NCBI GenBank assembly: GCA_025529335.1
Contig: JAMYHX010000148.1
Coordinates: 20,511 to 84,510 of the forward strand
DNA: 64,000 nt
Source of the DNA: Rhizopus sp. PT2906
Lineage: Eukaryota > Mucoromycota > Mucoromycetes > Mucorales > Rhizopodaceae
Direction of reading: 5' to 3'
In this document: in pieces, positions 11,419 to 21,600 of the stretch
Position numbering within the stretch: the first letter of the stretch is position 1
Layout of the letters: each line of letters begins with the position of its first letter
The notes under the pieces: model-generated
Databases searched by the model: none
What the model saw: the letters and a program-made list of their open reading frames with translations, nothing else
What the model was told of the DNA's origin: nothing
Program-made: the position numbers and the translations under genes

Positions 11419-12864
11419 TTAAAGTTCATCATGACGAACGGGTAAATCAAGCTTGACTGTGCTCGAATGGGTGTTGACAAAGTGGACTAAATCTTCCAAG
11501 GTGCGTTTTCCATCATAGTCCACAACTTCATTTGTATGTGCCTTGACAAACTTGATGGTGGGATAAGATTTCACTTGGAATCCAGCAGAAGGAGGTACGT
11601 CATTGACTGCACCATCCATCTTGGCAATAACCAATCCACTGTCTTGACTCTGAACGAGGTCACCGAGTTGCTGCCAGATGGGCGCCAGTTGCTGAGAATG
11701 TCTGCACCAGGGTGCATAAATTTGTATAAACACATCCTTGGTACGATCAAACACGACAGTATTGAACTCATGACCGACCACTACATGGACCGTATCGTCT
11801 GGGGAGCGCTGAGGGAATGCCTGTGATTTGACCACGGGCTCAACACCGCCGTCGACGATGTTGCTAAGGAACTGATCGATACGGTTCAAGGTGAACTCGA
11901 CATCTTGGTCAAACGGGTATCTTGCGCCCGTCTTGAAGTTGTGGATACCCAACGTGGGCAGGATCTGCTTGTCCAGAGACAAGAGTTCGAGCTGACCGGG
12001 ATATTGGGACGCATTGAGATGTACAAAACTGAATTCGTCTTTATATTTTTCGGCGAGAGGCAAAAATAGCTCGTGCATCTGGTTCTTCATCTCGAGACTG
12101 TCAGTAAAGATGTACGCCAGTGGGCGGCCTGCATCGACATAGTCCATAAAGTTTTTGGGCGTGATATCACCTAGGAGTGGGACCGAGTTGATATAGATAA
12201 AGTCCATGATATCTTGCTTTTTGCAATCGCCCTTACGCTCGTCGCGTAAGTGGTCAAAATGCTTATAGAGAACAACGGTAGGTAACGTGGATATGTTTTC
12301 GGTTGCAGATAAAGTGTCGTCTGTGACAAGAGCAAATGCAAAATCATCCATCATTTCTTCAGAGATGGATTTCCATTGATCGATGGATACTGAGTCGGTA
12401 GGTGACACATAGGCGACGATCAAGATGGGTTCCTTTTCTTTACGTTCTTCCAGTTCTGCCTTTGTCTTGATGTCTGCAATATTGAAGGTCATTTGACTCT
12501 TTACATAGTTCACAATGCCTTTCGGTTCCTCTGAATAAACATCCACTGCCTTACCACGTCTAAAAAGCTGTAGTGTAGGGTACCCTTTCAGGCGATACGC
12601 TGAACAAATCGATTCACTCTCAGCACAATTCACTTGTGCAAATCGTACTGAATCTGCTAGTGTTTCTGCTGCCTTTTCGTATTCTGGCTTGATGGACTCG
12701 CAAGGCTCGCAGTCGGGTACATAAAAGTTGACAAGTACTAGTTTATGCGATTGAATCGTGTCTAAGAAATTGCTTTCGTTGTCTATATGCAAAATGTGAG
12801 TAGTTGTAGCAGCTGCTGCATATGTGAGAATGGTCGAAATGACCAAGCCAAGGAGCTTCATCAA
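11419..12864 (-). CDS. protein disulfide isomerase-like ER protein with HDEL
   Basis: Intronless, 481 residues, with a signal peptide (MMKLLGLVISTILTYAAAA) and a C-terminal HDEL for ER retention. Layout fits a-b-b'-a': the first thioredoxin domain has Cys52-Glu-Pro-Cys55 (VPDCEPC) and cis-Pro in KGYPTLQLF; two redox-inactive middle domains follow; the last thioredoxin domain has IYAPWCRHS with cis-Pro in VKSYPTIKF. Standard PDI has CGHC in both sites. Here the first is CEPC and the second is CxxS, lacking the resolving cysteine. A CxxS site can hold mixed disulfides but cannot readily oxidize substrates, so this is probably a specialized isomerase or chaperone rather than the main PDI. A UPR-like element lies upstream (12949-12964). 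Confidence 0.9.
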   Translation of the reverse strand: MMKLLGLVISTILTYAAAATTTHILHIDNESNFLDTIQSHKLVLVNFYVPDCEPCESIKPEYEKAAETLADSVRFAQVNCAESESICSAYRLKGYPTLQLFRRGKAVDVYSEEPKGIVNYVKSQMTFNIADIKTKAELEERKEKEPILIVAYVSPTDSVSIDQWKSISEEMMDDFAFALVTDDTLSATENISTLPTVVLYKHFDHLRDERKGDCKKQDIMDFIYINSVPLLGDITPKNFMDYVDAGRPLAYIFTDSLEMKNQMHELFLPLAEKYKDEFSFVHLNASQYPGQLELLSLDKQILPTLGIHNFKTGARYPFDQDVEFTLNRIDQFLSNIVDGGVEPVVKSQAFPQRSPDDTVHVVVGHEFNTVVFDRTKDVFIQIYAPWCRHSQQLAPIWQQLGDLVQSQDSGLVIAKMDGAVNDVPPSAGFQVKSYPTIKFVKAHTNEVVDYDGKRTLEDLVHFVNTHSSTVKLDLPVRHDEL

Positions 12865-12948
12865 TAAAATAGATTAGAAAAAAAAAAAAGAGCGGTGTGC
12901 TGTCATTTTCTTATTCGCGGGCATTAGAAATATGGTAATTTTCAAATT

Positions 12949-12964
12949 TGACGTGCTCGATTGG
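12949..12964 (-). promoter_or_regulatory. candidate ER-stress element (TGACGTG + CCAAT box)
   Basis: The plus strand reads TGACGTGctcgATTGG, that is a TGACGTG core (bound by XBP1/ATF6-like bZIP factors in other organisms) and an inverted CCAAT box 4 nt apart. It lies 85-100 bp upstream of the PDI-like ATG. Position and gene function fit a UPR element; the factor in this fungus (Hac1-like) is inferred. Confidence 0.5.
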
Positions 12965-13140
12965 GCCACCCTACGGGCAAAGGATGAAATCAGGGCAGTT
13001 ATTAAAATATTTAGATTGGCCTGATGCGATCAATACCAATTTCTATTCAAAAAAGGACTCCAATTTTAAATGATAAAGACAAAACAATATCGTTTTTATT
13101 CAATAAATAATGAAAACGTGTTGATGATGGGAGGTTCTTT

Positions 13141-13686
13141 TTAGATAGCAGTGACATCAACCCAGAATCGAGTGTCATCAGACAAGTACTTGGAGTCACT
13201 AGCAAGCTGATCATGAATCCAATTGACAGCATCCTTGTAGTTGGTGATATCTTGAGTGTAAGGATTGCTCAAACCACTCTCACCGTTTCTATGGCCAGCA
13301 AACCACTTGTCGGGACCATAATAGTTTTGAGATTCTTGACGAGCCTTGATATCTTGTTGAAGATTAGAGTTAAGGACAGCACCATTGTTCCATTGATTCG
13401 TTGTCTGACCCTTGAATTGAGAAGTAGAGGTACGAAGCATGAACCAGTTTTGCTTAAAGATACCAAAGTTAGCAGAATCATACGTCTTGCCATCACCATA
13501 GACGTAATCCGTACCCAAGTTTTTTGTTTCAAGCATGGCAATAGCAAGGTCCCAGACACCACCACCGCTATTGAGAATCTGTTGCTTTCTTTGACCCAAG
13601 CCAGGAACAGTTTCAGTACCTCTGTCAGCAGCAGAAACAGAGGCAACAGTAGCAACAAGGAGAAGACCGAGAACTTTGAGATTCAT
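13141..13686 (-). CDS. secreted GH134-like beta-1,4-mannanase
   Basis: Intronless, 181 residues, with a clear signal peptide (MNLKVLGLLLVATVASVSA). The mature part has the compact sequence GGGVWDLAIAMLETKNLG, GDGKTYDSANFGIFKQNW, NYYGPDKWFAGHRNGESGL. GH134 enzymes have a lysozyme-like fold and an inverting mechanism using a Glu and an Asp about 12 residues apart (Glu45 and Asp57 in the bacterial prototype, from memory); here Glu53 and Asp65 have exactly that spacing. Known fungal members come from Aspergillus and Rhizopus and cleave unbranched mannan. The enzyme would be secreted to degrade plant mannans. I chose the ATG at 13686 because it gives the signal peptide; the frame stays open upstream. 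GH134 is assigned from memory of motifs and needs a profile check. Confidence 0.75.
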   Translation of the reverse strand: MNLKVLGLLLVATVASVSAADRGTETVPGLGQRKQQILNSGGGVWDLAIAMLETKNLGTDYVYGDGKTYDSANFGIFKQNWFMLRTSTSQFKGQTTNQWNNGAVLNSNLQQDIKARQESQNYYGPDKWFAGHRNGESGLSNPYTQDITNYKDAVNWIHDQLASDSKYLSDDTRFWVDVTAI

Positions 13687-13743
13687 TTGTAAAGGTTGTT
13701 TGAATTTTTTTTTTGGAATCTTTGGCAGGGAAATCATCTTTGC

Positions 13744-13752
13744 TTTTATATA
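13744..13752 (-). promoter_or_regulatory. TATA box of the mannanase gene
   Basis: TATATAAAA on the minus strand, 58-66 bp upstream of the chosen ATG. A TATA box suits a regulated, secreted enzyme gene and supports the start at 13686 over upstream in-frame ATGs, which lie at or beyond this element. Confidence 0.55.
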
Positions 13753-13753
13753 C

Positions 13754-15641
13754 GCGCTTTTGAATTGATCCGTTCCCTTGCACCATCTCTCCCTTTTGAA
13801 CCTGAAAAAGACGGGAAGAGTAATTTCCCAAAAAGGAGTGAAAGAGTTTTCTAATGAAATGCAACGTCGTACCAGAGGTATATTTGTCTTGGAATTCATA
13901 AATTACCATGGGCTTTCTCCGCCTTGGCTTCTTATGTCCGAGGGAAGATGTAGACGTATTGCGTTGTAATGGCCAAAGCAAACATTTTATTTGCAAGCAA
14001 AGTATGGTTGAGGTTTCCTCTTATTTTTTGCTCCATTCATGATATAAAGCAGGCTGCTTATTATAATAATAGTGATACAGGAGATTGATTGTGTAGTACA
14101 CATATATGCATCGAGTCAAAGATACTCTGGGGTATCCCCGCCTTTTTGCTCTCTTTATATAGGAAAAGCTTACAAATTAAAGAGGAATAATAAATAAGTT
14201 ATAGGAGACTTGACTTTAGTCATTCGTTTATTATTGTCAACTAACGAGGCATTACGTTACTTTTTGCTCCAAGGTCACCTTCCTAATGCTGTAAAGTAAG
14301 ACTTGACACACATTATATTGGATGGGATCATTAGTAGATATGGTAGATATGGTAGATTGTAATGGTAGCCTATAAGCAGTATTATTCCCAACGAATGATC
14401 ATACTGTGTAAATGAAGGTTAGTCATGGAAATTGAGATGCGGTCATTCAAGGAAACGAAAGGGTTACAATTCATTGGATTGAACCATGTTCCGTAAAGTA
14501 CCATCCAATCATTCCCAGGTATATCTTATATTGGGCTGTAGATTAATGTAAAACCGTATATGAAGGTCCATTTGATCCGAGTCATCTTGTATTGTTCATA
14601 TGATCCTTGAAACTGAAACCTCATGAAATTCTGGATCAAAGTAAAGTTGTACAATATTGGTTATGTCAATGCTGATGGTAGAGATGTGAGAAAGGGGTGC
14701 ATCATGGTAATACTTACAGAGGGGCAGGAGACTTGTAAATATGTATATATATCCATAGGTAATACAATTCGACTTATTATGCAACTTTTGATCATTACAA
14801 TGTCTTATTGTGTTCAATAAATGTGATTACAATTGAACATTACAAATAAACATACGATATCACTTAAAGTTTGTTTGATCAAAGGGGTGAAAGAGGCATG
14901 AAATATGTAGGAAATATAGTCATTGATTGGATTCAAATGCATATACGTGTACCTTTCTGAAGGGCAGTATATCGTTTTACACCACAAACATTTCCGGAAA
15001 AATACCTCTCCGTGTCCAAACGTGAAGCCATTTACACTTTCTGTAAGCTATTGACATTAACATATTCACTGATATCCGAAATGTCTTGATACTGTAAACG
15101 ACAGTAGAAGAGATTCAGTGAGTTTTACGTTACTTTCTGTCACACTTATGTTTCTGTTGCGTTTCCAGTATCCTCTCATATTGGAACTAATGAGTTGAGT
15201 ATACTATTCACGAGATTTATCAATAATGCACAGGTAGCATCCTTGACTCTCTCTCTCTCTCTCAGTGGCTTGAATGGTTTATCAGACTGAACGATAGTGT
15301 CGTTGATATGAAACTTGCTACTGTCTGCTAAAAAACTTGGCATATTCCGTTCGTAGCATTGAAGTGTACATGATCTATTGACTTTTTTCAAATGACATCA
15401 TGAAGATACAGTGTAAAAAAGGGATATGATTTTGCGATCAAGTCTAAGGATATTCCATGTATTGTTATGAAATGGTAGTTTATATCGCACTAATGAACGA
15501 GTGGGTGATATTACAGCCTTTGATCACTTTTTGTAGATCCACTCTTTTAAAAAGTAAGTAGCGAATTACTGCTTAAAGAAAGAGGTATGCTTATATAGGT
15601 TTTTTTTTATTAGCAGTGACACCTGACACACAAGAGGTTAT

Positions 15642-15677
<36 letters not shown>

Positions 15678-16165
15678 CGCGTAAAAAGGGGCATCGTTCT
15701 TTGAATGTGCATAAATGTTGTCAGCGCGACTTTAATCCGTGTGTAGTGTGGGTTATTTCAAAAGAGTGACTAAAGAAAGCACTTCATAGATTATAAAACA
15801 TAGCCTTTATGAAAAAGAATACATCATAGACTCATAAGGAAAACTGCGCCATGTAAAATCAGACTACTCTCCAAAGCCGCTTGTCAACACACTGTATTCT
15901 GAGGACCCGTGCCTAATAAGGAAGGGATCCGAACATAAGCTTTTACTGCTTTTTCTAAAAACAAGGTGAAAAAGAAAAAAAAAAAACAAAAAAACAAAGC
16001 TCATATACCCCAAGGGCATAGTTCTGTTTCGAGCAGGCAGTTGATACAATTGTTTTATATGAAAACAAGGGAATATTGAATATTTTCTAGCCTCACGAAC
16101 CAAATATGGTTTAAGGCTTATTTTATTTTGAACTTTTTTTTTTTTCTCTTTATTTCTTGTATAAA
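13754..16165. other. gene-poor region, 2.4 kb
   Basis: The longest stretch without a supported gene. It contains short tandem copies of a GGTAGATAT-like unit near 14338-14356, a CT microsatellite near 15246-15262 and a 30-nt poly(A) run at 15646-15675. Scattered frames of 60-110 codons occur on both strands but none shows a domain, splice pattern or codon regularity I can defend. No tRNA or transposon ends were recognized. Confidence 0.6.
15646..15675. repeat. poly(dA:dT) tract, 30 nt
   Basis: Uninterrupted A run on the plus strand, about 490 bp upstream of the phosphatase start and followed directly by an ACGCGT hexamer. Confidence 0.9.
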
Positions 16166-17523
16166 ATGGATATTGATGCCTGCATTGAATCAATAAAGAA
16201 ATGCAAATATTTACCAGAAAGCGACATGAGAAAACTATGCAATAAAGTAAAATAAATGAAAAAGAAAGAGAGATGAAAGATGATTATATTAATGTCTTCA
16301 AGTTGAAAGAGATTCTTGCAGAGGAATCAACTGTTGTCCCAGTCAACGCACCAGTGACTCTCTGTGGCGATATTCATGGACAGTTTTATGATTTACTTAA
16401 AATATTCGAAGTGGGGGGTAGTCTACCGGAGACATCCTATGTATTTATGGTAAAGAAGGATTATTAGGGAAAACGCTATAGAACCACTTATACACAAAGA
16501 AAAAAAAAGGGAGATTTTGTTGATCGTGGAAGATACTCACTCGAAACACTTACATTACTTTTATTATATAAAGTCAAGTAAGTTCATGATTTGTTGTTGA
16601 TGGTTCATATTTATTTATTTAATACATAGATACCCAGAACGTATTACGTTGATAAGAGGAAATCATGAAAGTCGAAATGTCACTCGTGTCTATGGGTTTT
16701 ATGGTATACATATTTATATTTTTTGATAGCATGGAACTCATTGTCTACTAGATGAATGTATGGCAAAATATCAGAATTCAAAAGTATGGGAATGGTGTTG
16801 TATGGTGTTTGATTATTTACCTTTGGCAGCAGTAAGTTATTGATCATAGTCATGACAACAATATATAAAATCTATTGATAGATCATTGATGGATCTGTAT
16901 TTTGTGTGCACGGAGGATTATCACCGGAACTACCTTCGATTGATTCTATTCGGTAAAAACAAAAAACATGCTTCCCCCAAAGATGAGTTTATAACATGAT
17001 AAAACAGTACATTATTCAGAATGCAGGAATTACCTCAAAGTGGTGGACACTGTGGTAAGTTTTTTTTGTTTGATCAAAGAGGCTCTTTTATTGATTGTAT
17101 TTATTTAGATCTATTATGGTCTGACCCTGAGGTTCAAGTAGAAACATGGACAATTAGTCCTAGAGGAGGAGGTTACTTATTTGGTCCACTACCTACGACA
17201 GCGGTAAGAAAGTTTATATTTATATAAACATAATACTCAACCTTGTATATACTTAGTTTTGCCACAATAATAAAATAGACTTGATAGTACGAAGTCATCA
17301 ATTAGTGGATGAAGGTTACAACTATCCATTTTTAGAGAAAAATCTAGTGACACTTTGGTCAGCACCCAACTATTGTTATCGATGTGGTAATAAGGCAGCT
17401 ATCCTTGAAGTGCCTGAAGAAAATAGAAAGATCATGCCGAGCGACTATAAGATATTCCTGGAAAATGACATACAAGGTGAAAACACATTAACGGCTGGTC
17501 CGGGCAGCCAATATTTCCTTTAA
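16166..17523 (+). CDS. PP2A-family Ser/Thr phosphatase catalytic subunit (PP4/PP6/PPG1 group)
   Basis: At least eight exons. Metal and catalytic motifs are all present in order: GDIHGQFYDL, GDFVDRG, RGNHESR, HGGLSP, the SAPNYCYRCGN signature, and the C-terminal YFL whose Leu is carboxymethylated in PP2A-type enzymes. The start MDIDACIESIKKCKYLPESD and the short N-terminus are typical of PP6/PPG1-like enzymes. It would dephosphorylate Ser/Thr with regulatory subunits in cytosol or nucleus. VDRGRYSLE has Arg where relatives usually have Tyr or Phe. The intron after SYVFM appears to end in an AAG acceptor (16509). Which paralogue (Pph3/PP4, Sit4/PP6, Ppg1) it is needs a tree. Confidence 0.9.
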
Positions 17524-17644
17524 AAACAAAAATGATTCATTATATTACTTATTAAAATAAAGAAAGAGAGAGAGAGAGAGAGAAAAAGAAAAAGAGAAAG
17601 AGAGAGGAGAAAGAAAGGGGAAGAAAGGGTTAGATCGAGGGGTA

Positions 17645-18104
17645 TTACAAAAGGAAGCATTTTTTGGGTTTTTTTGAAACCGGAGGTTCTAATGCTGCGA
17701 CAATAGCTTCATCAAAAACATTCTTTAAACCTTTCTGAGTGAGAGCTGAACATTCGACGTATTTGACTGCCCCTAAATCTTTAGCCAATCTTTCGCCTGC
17801 TTCATAACTGATAGGTCGTTGTCTCTGTCTAGCTAATTTTTCAATAACAGCAGGATCATCACGTAAATCGACTTGTGTACCAACGATCAGACAAGGTACA
17901 CCAGGGCAGTGATGGTGAACTTCAGGAAACCATTTCTCTCTCACGTTTTCAAATGATGCTGGTGAAGTGACTGAGAAACAGACGAGGAAGACGTCAGTTT
18001 GAGGATATGAAAGTGGACGAAGACGGTCATAGTCCTCCTGACCTGCTGTATCAAATAATCCAAGTGTGTATGGTTCCTCTCCTATATAAACATGTGTAAG
18101 TATC

Positions 18105-18151
<47 letters not shown>

Positions 18152-18387
18152 AATCATGACAGTGACAGCATAGTTATCAAATACCTAATCTTATTAGATT
18201 GAGGGGGTTATTGTACATTACTAATTCCACTTACAGTAGGAACATATTCTGAAGGAAACTTGTTTGTTGTATATGATATTAAAAGACAAGTCTACAAAGT
18301 GTTATATACACTAACAAGAGAGAATAAGAAGATACTCACTTTACCAACTGCACCATCTCCAACGACAACACATTTAATTGTCTGCAT
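17645..18387 (-). CDS. CDC42: Rho-family GTPase Cdc42
   Basis: Five or so exons with canonical introns, starting MQTIKCVVVGDGAVGKT. All GTPase motifs are present: P-loop GDGAVGKT, effector loop YVPTVFDNYAVTV, DTAGQEDYDRLRPLSYPQTD, specificity motif GTQVDLR, and ECSALTQKGLK with a Rho insert (QRQRPISYEAGERLAKD). A polybasic tail SKKPKKCFLL ends in the prenylation box CFLL, which predicts geranylgeranylation and plasma-membrane targeting. It is the master switch of polarity and hyphal tip growth, working through Bem1 (encoded at 38.8 kb) and the exocyst (Exo84 at 1.3-3.8 kb). One intron carries a long TA microsatellite (18111-18146). The gene diverges from BLM10 over 274 bp. Confidence 0.97.
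18111..18146. repeat. (AT)18 microsatellite in a CDC42 intron
   Basis: Perfect AT dinucleotide repeat within an intron. Similar TA tracts sit in introns of BLM10 (near 18856-18876 and 22815-22834), the cyclin gene (49299-49328) and the small gene near 28.3 kb. Confidence 0.9.
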
Positions 18388-18661
18388 TCTGTTTAAATAT
18401 GAATAAAAATATAAAAAAAGGGAAAAAAATGTAACAGAATGTTATCTTCTTTTTTTTTAGGAGAATCAAAAATATATATATATACTTAAATGATTTAAGG
18501 GAATATCAATGTTTATATGTCAATGGTGGATGTTTATTACGTAATACTTTCCATTCAAACTTGCATAAAAATATTTTTGGGGGAGATACAAGACAGAGAA
18601 GGGGGACGCGTCATTTCCTTTTTTTTCTTTTTCTTTTTTTTATTTATTATTATTATAAAAA

Positions 18662-21600
18662 ATGATACCATCTTCTGTTATTGAAGATGATCAACATCAC
18701 ACCATGCATTATTCACAAAGCTTACCTTATGCAAATCTATTGGGTGGAGAAGCAGAAGAATGGTTAAAGGAAATATGTGAAAATTTGGTTATATGTGTCA
18801 AAGCAAAGGATTTTGCTCCTGGCGCAGTAGCTTGGGTTAGACGACTGACAAGGTAAATATATATATATATATATATGCATCAAACTAACCATGTTAAAAG
18901 TTATTTGGATATGAAACATGCCTTACCGAGACAGACAAGAGCAAGACTGGCTAAACTGTTGTATGAAATGACAATTATGCCAGGCATGGACCCAGCTCTT
19001 ATTGAATTATGGTCAACGAATTGCGTTCGACTCATCAGGTTAGATTCATATTATATCTAGCGTCCTATTATACTTATTTCTAACAAATAGAAACAAAAAG
19101 AAGTTAGAACCAGAGGATTTACAGTTGGATTGGCGACCACTCTATGAGCTGATACATGAAACACTCTTTCCAAAGACAAGGGAAAAGACACTCATAAGCG
19201 AATCGTAATAGCATGCATTCTTTATCATTCCACACAACTTATACACATTTAAATAGGAAAATGATGTCTTCTGTATTAAAACTGGCAGAATTAGCGCAGC
19301 GATACTTTTCATCAAACGCAGCTAAAGAGATCCTAGCCGAATTCCTTCCTAAATTCAGTATGCATTCAGTAGCAGACGCTCTCTTAGCTCAAGGATATCT
19401 CACCTTATTCTTACCTGTCGAATACCAGCCAAGACAGTCGATCAGTCCAGATGTGTATCTGCCCACCTTATTTTCGCTCTGGTCTACACTGACATGTTCA
19501 GCTGCGTATGATGCACAATTCACCCATCTCATGTCTCGTATTGCAGAATCAAATTTAAATTATGGTACATCAGAAGTGGGGTTATTTACAAAACAGCAGA
19601 TACAAATGATATTCACCACCGGGTTGAAGATGATGAATTTACCCGTCGGCACACGTAGTGACGGATCAAGTTCAGCCGGAGGCGCATCAGGAGGAACCAC
19701 GACTGGTTATGGATCAGCAGGTATTAGAGTGGATGCAAGAGCAGGAAGTGCGTTACTTCTTCGAAAGAAGCCTGTAAGTGTAAACATTCCAAAAAAAAAA
19801 CAATGGTGTCTAAAAGACAAGTAGGAAAAATTCAAAGCATTGGCTCGTTTCATTGTATATACCATCATACCAGACGAAAACAACAACAGCTATACACTGT
19901 CATTACTATCAGAGCTTATTCAGGCAACAGAACTTTATTATCACCCATCGAACCATGGATCGTGGGCCTACCTGCTAACACAGTTTGCTCGACACCTATC
20001 ACATGAGTTTCTGAAGCGATGGAGAGAGGAACAAGAGGAGGATTGCGAGACACCCCAGGAGAGACGACTGACGGTAGAATTGAAGAAACAGTTTGTGTTG
20101 ATCTTACGACCCGTCATTTACCTCAGTATGTTTGGTAAAGATCAGTTTGTGTTATCGGCCAGTATCGCTTCACTTCGATTTCTTGCATGGCTGGAACCAT
20201 CGCTGATCATCCCTGGCCTTTTGGAACGCATCTATCCATCACTCGAAACACTCACAGAGACACATCGAACGACAAGTGCACTTTGTATCCTGATTGATGT
20301 CGCTCGACCCTTGTTCTCTCGTCAAGTGTACCCCGCAGGCGGTAAACACCTACTGCCTCTCTTACATCTAGCCATTCCGGGTATTGACATGAATGATCCC
20401 ATCAAGGCACTTTCTTCGCTCATGTTTATATCCAGTGCACTCATGACTGTGCCTATTCGAGACATGACGCATCAACTAGGCGACTTTTCACCATCAGAGC
20501 AAGAGGATATCGAAAACCCATTTGGAGAATTTTCAAAGGAGACTGAGGATTATCTCATCAAGACATCGACAGCGCAGTTTGAGGAATGGTTGGCCAAGTT
20601 TATGAATCGTGTATTTACCATCTTTGAGAATTTGCCACAAGAGAATAGAAAGAAGCAGGGTAGCAGCAGTGCCCTGCATACGATGGAATCAGGGCTTACT
20701 CAGATTGTGCTTCATACCTGTGACGTGGTGTTTGGCCAATTATCTGACCAGTTGTACGATCTAGCGCTGCGTCTGATCGTCGAGTTTGTGAATGACAGGG
20801 TGCTACCCAATGCGACTCGAGCTGTTGGGTTGTTGTGCGACCTGACATCGAGCTTGAATCCAAAGAAGGCAGCCAAGGCATTGATTCCGCTGTGCATTGA
20901 TCAGATCAAGACGGAACTAGAGCACGGTGCGTCATCGACCGTGAGCCATGCTGCATCGTCCAACCTTGTACAATCTGATTCGACGTTGCACTGGTATCAG
21001 AATATTCTATTTTCAGTGGTTTCCAATTTAGGAGCTGAGGTCTTGAACTACAAACAAGAACTGATCCAAGTAACTGACCTGATGCTGCAACATTGCCGCA
21101 GTCGCCGTGGCATCATGTGGACCGGTAAATTGATCCGCAACGTATTGTTCACCCTGTTGCAACTTTACCCAACCGAGTTTAAGAGCCTGAAACCTTCGCA
21201 GTGGAACGACTCTGAGTTTATGGACATGTACGCACATGAGACCTGGGGTCAATCGGGAGATCCTGCCTGTCTTGATATACAGTGGCATGTGCCTTCAGAA
21301 GCCGAAAAGGATTTTGCACTAGAGTACCTCTTTCACTGTTGGACACCGACCGTTGAACGACTATCAGAGATCATAAAGACCGCACCAGAGATGAATACGC
21401 ATGAGCAGAGTAACGAGCTTTGCCGTCTGTTGGCTGTGATGCGAAACTGTCTGATGGGCAGTGCGACCATGGTCGCAGATGATGGTTTGGACGAAGAAGA
21501 AACGATTGAAATAGAGCCAGACGATATGAATTGTGATGATGATGATGATGAGGATCATCAGCAGTATATCGCTAAACGACTCGAAGTGGGTTATGTATTT

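Noticed and set aside
13213..13692. 159-codon plus-strand frame opposite the mannanase gene
   Set aside because: It lies entirely antisense to a well-supported secreted enzyme and has no recognizable motif.
15176..15391. 71-codon minus-strand frame in the gene-poor region
   Set aside because: A CT repeat contributes part of it and no family or splice support was seen.
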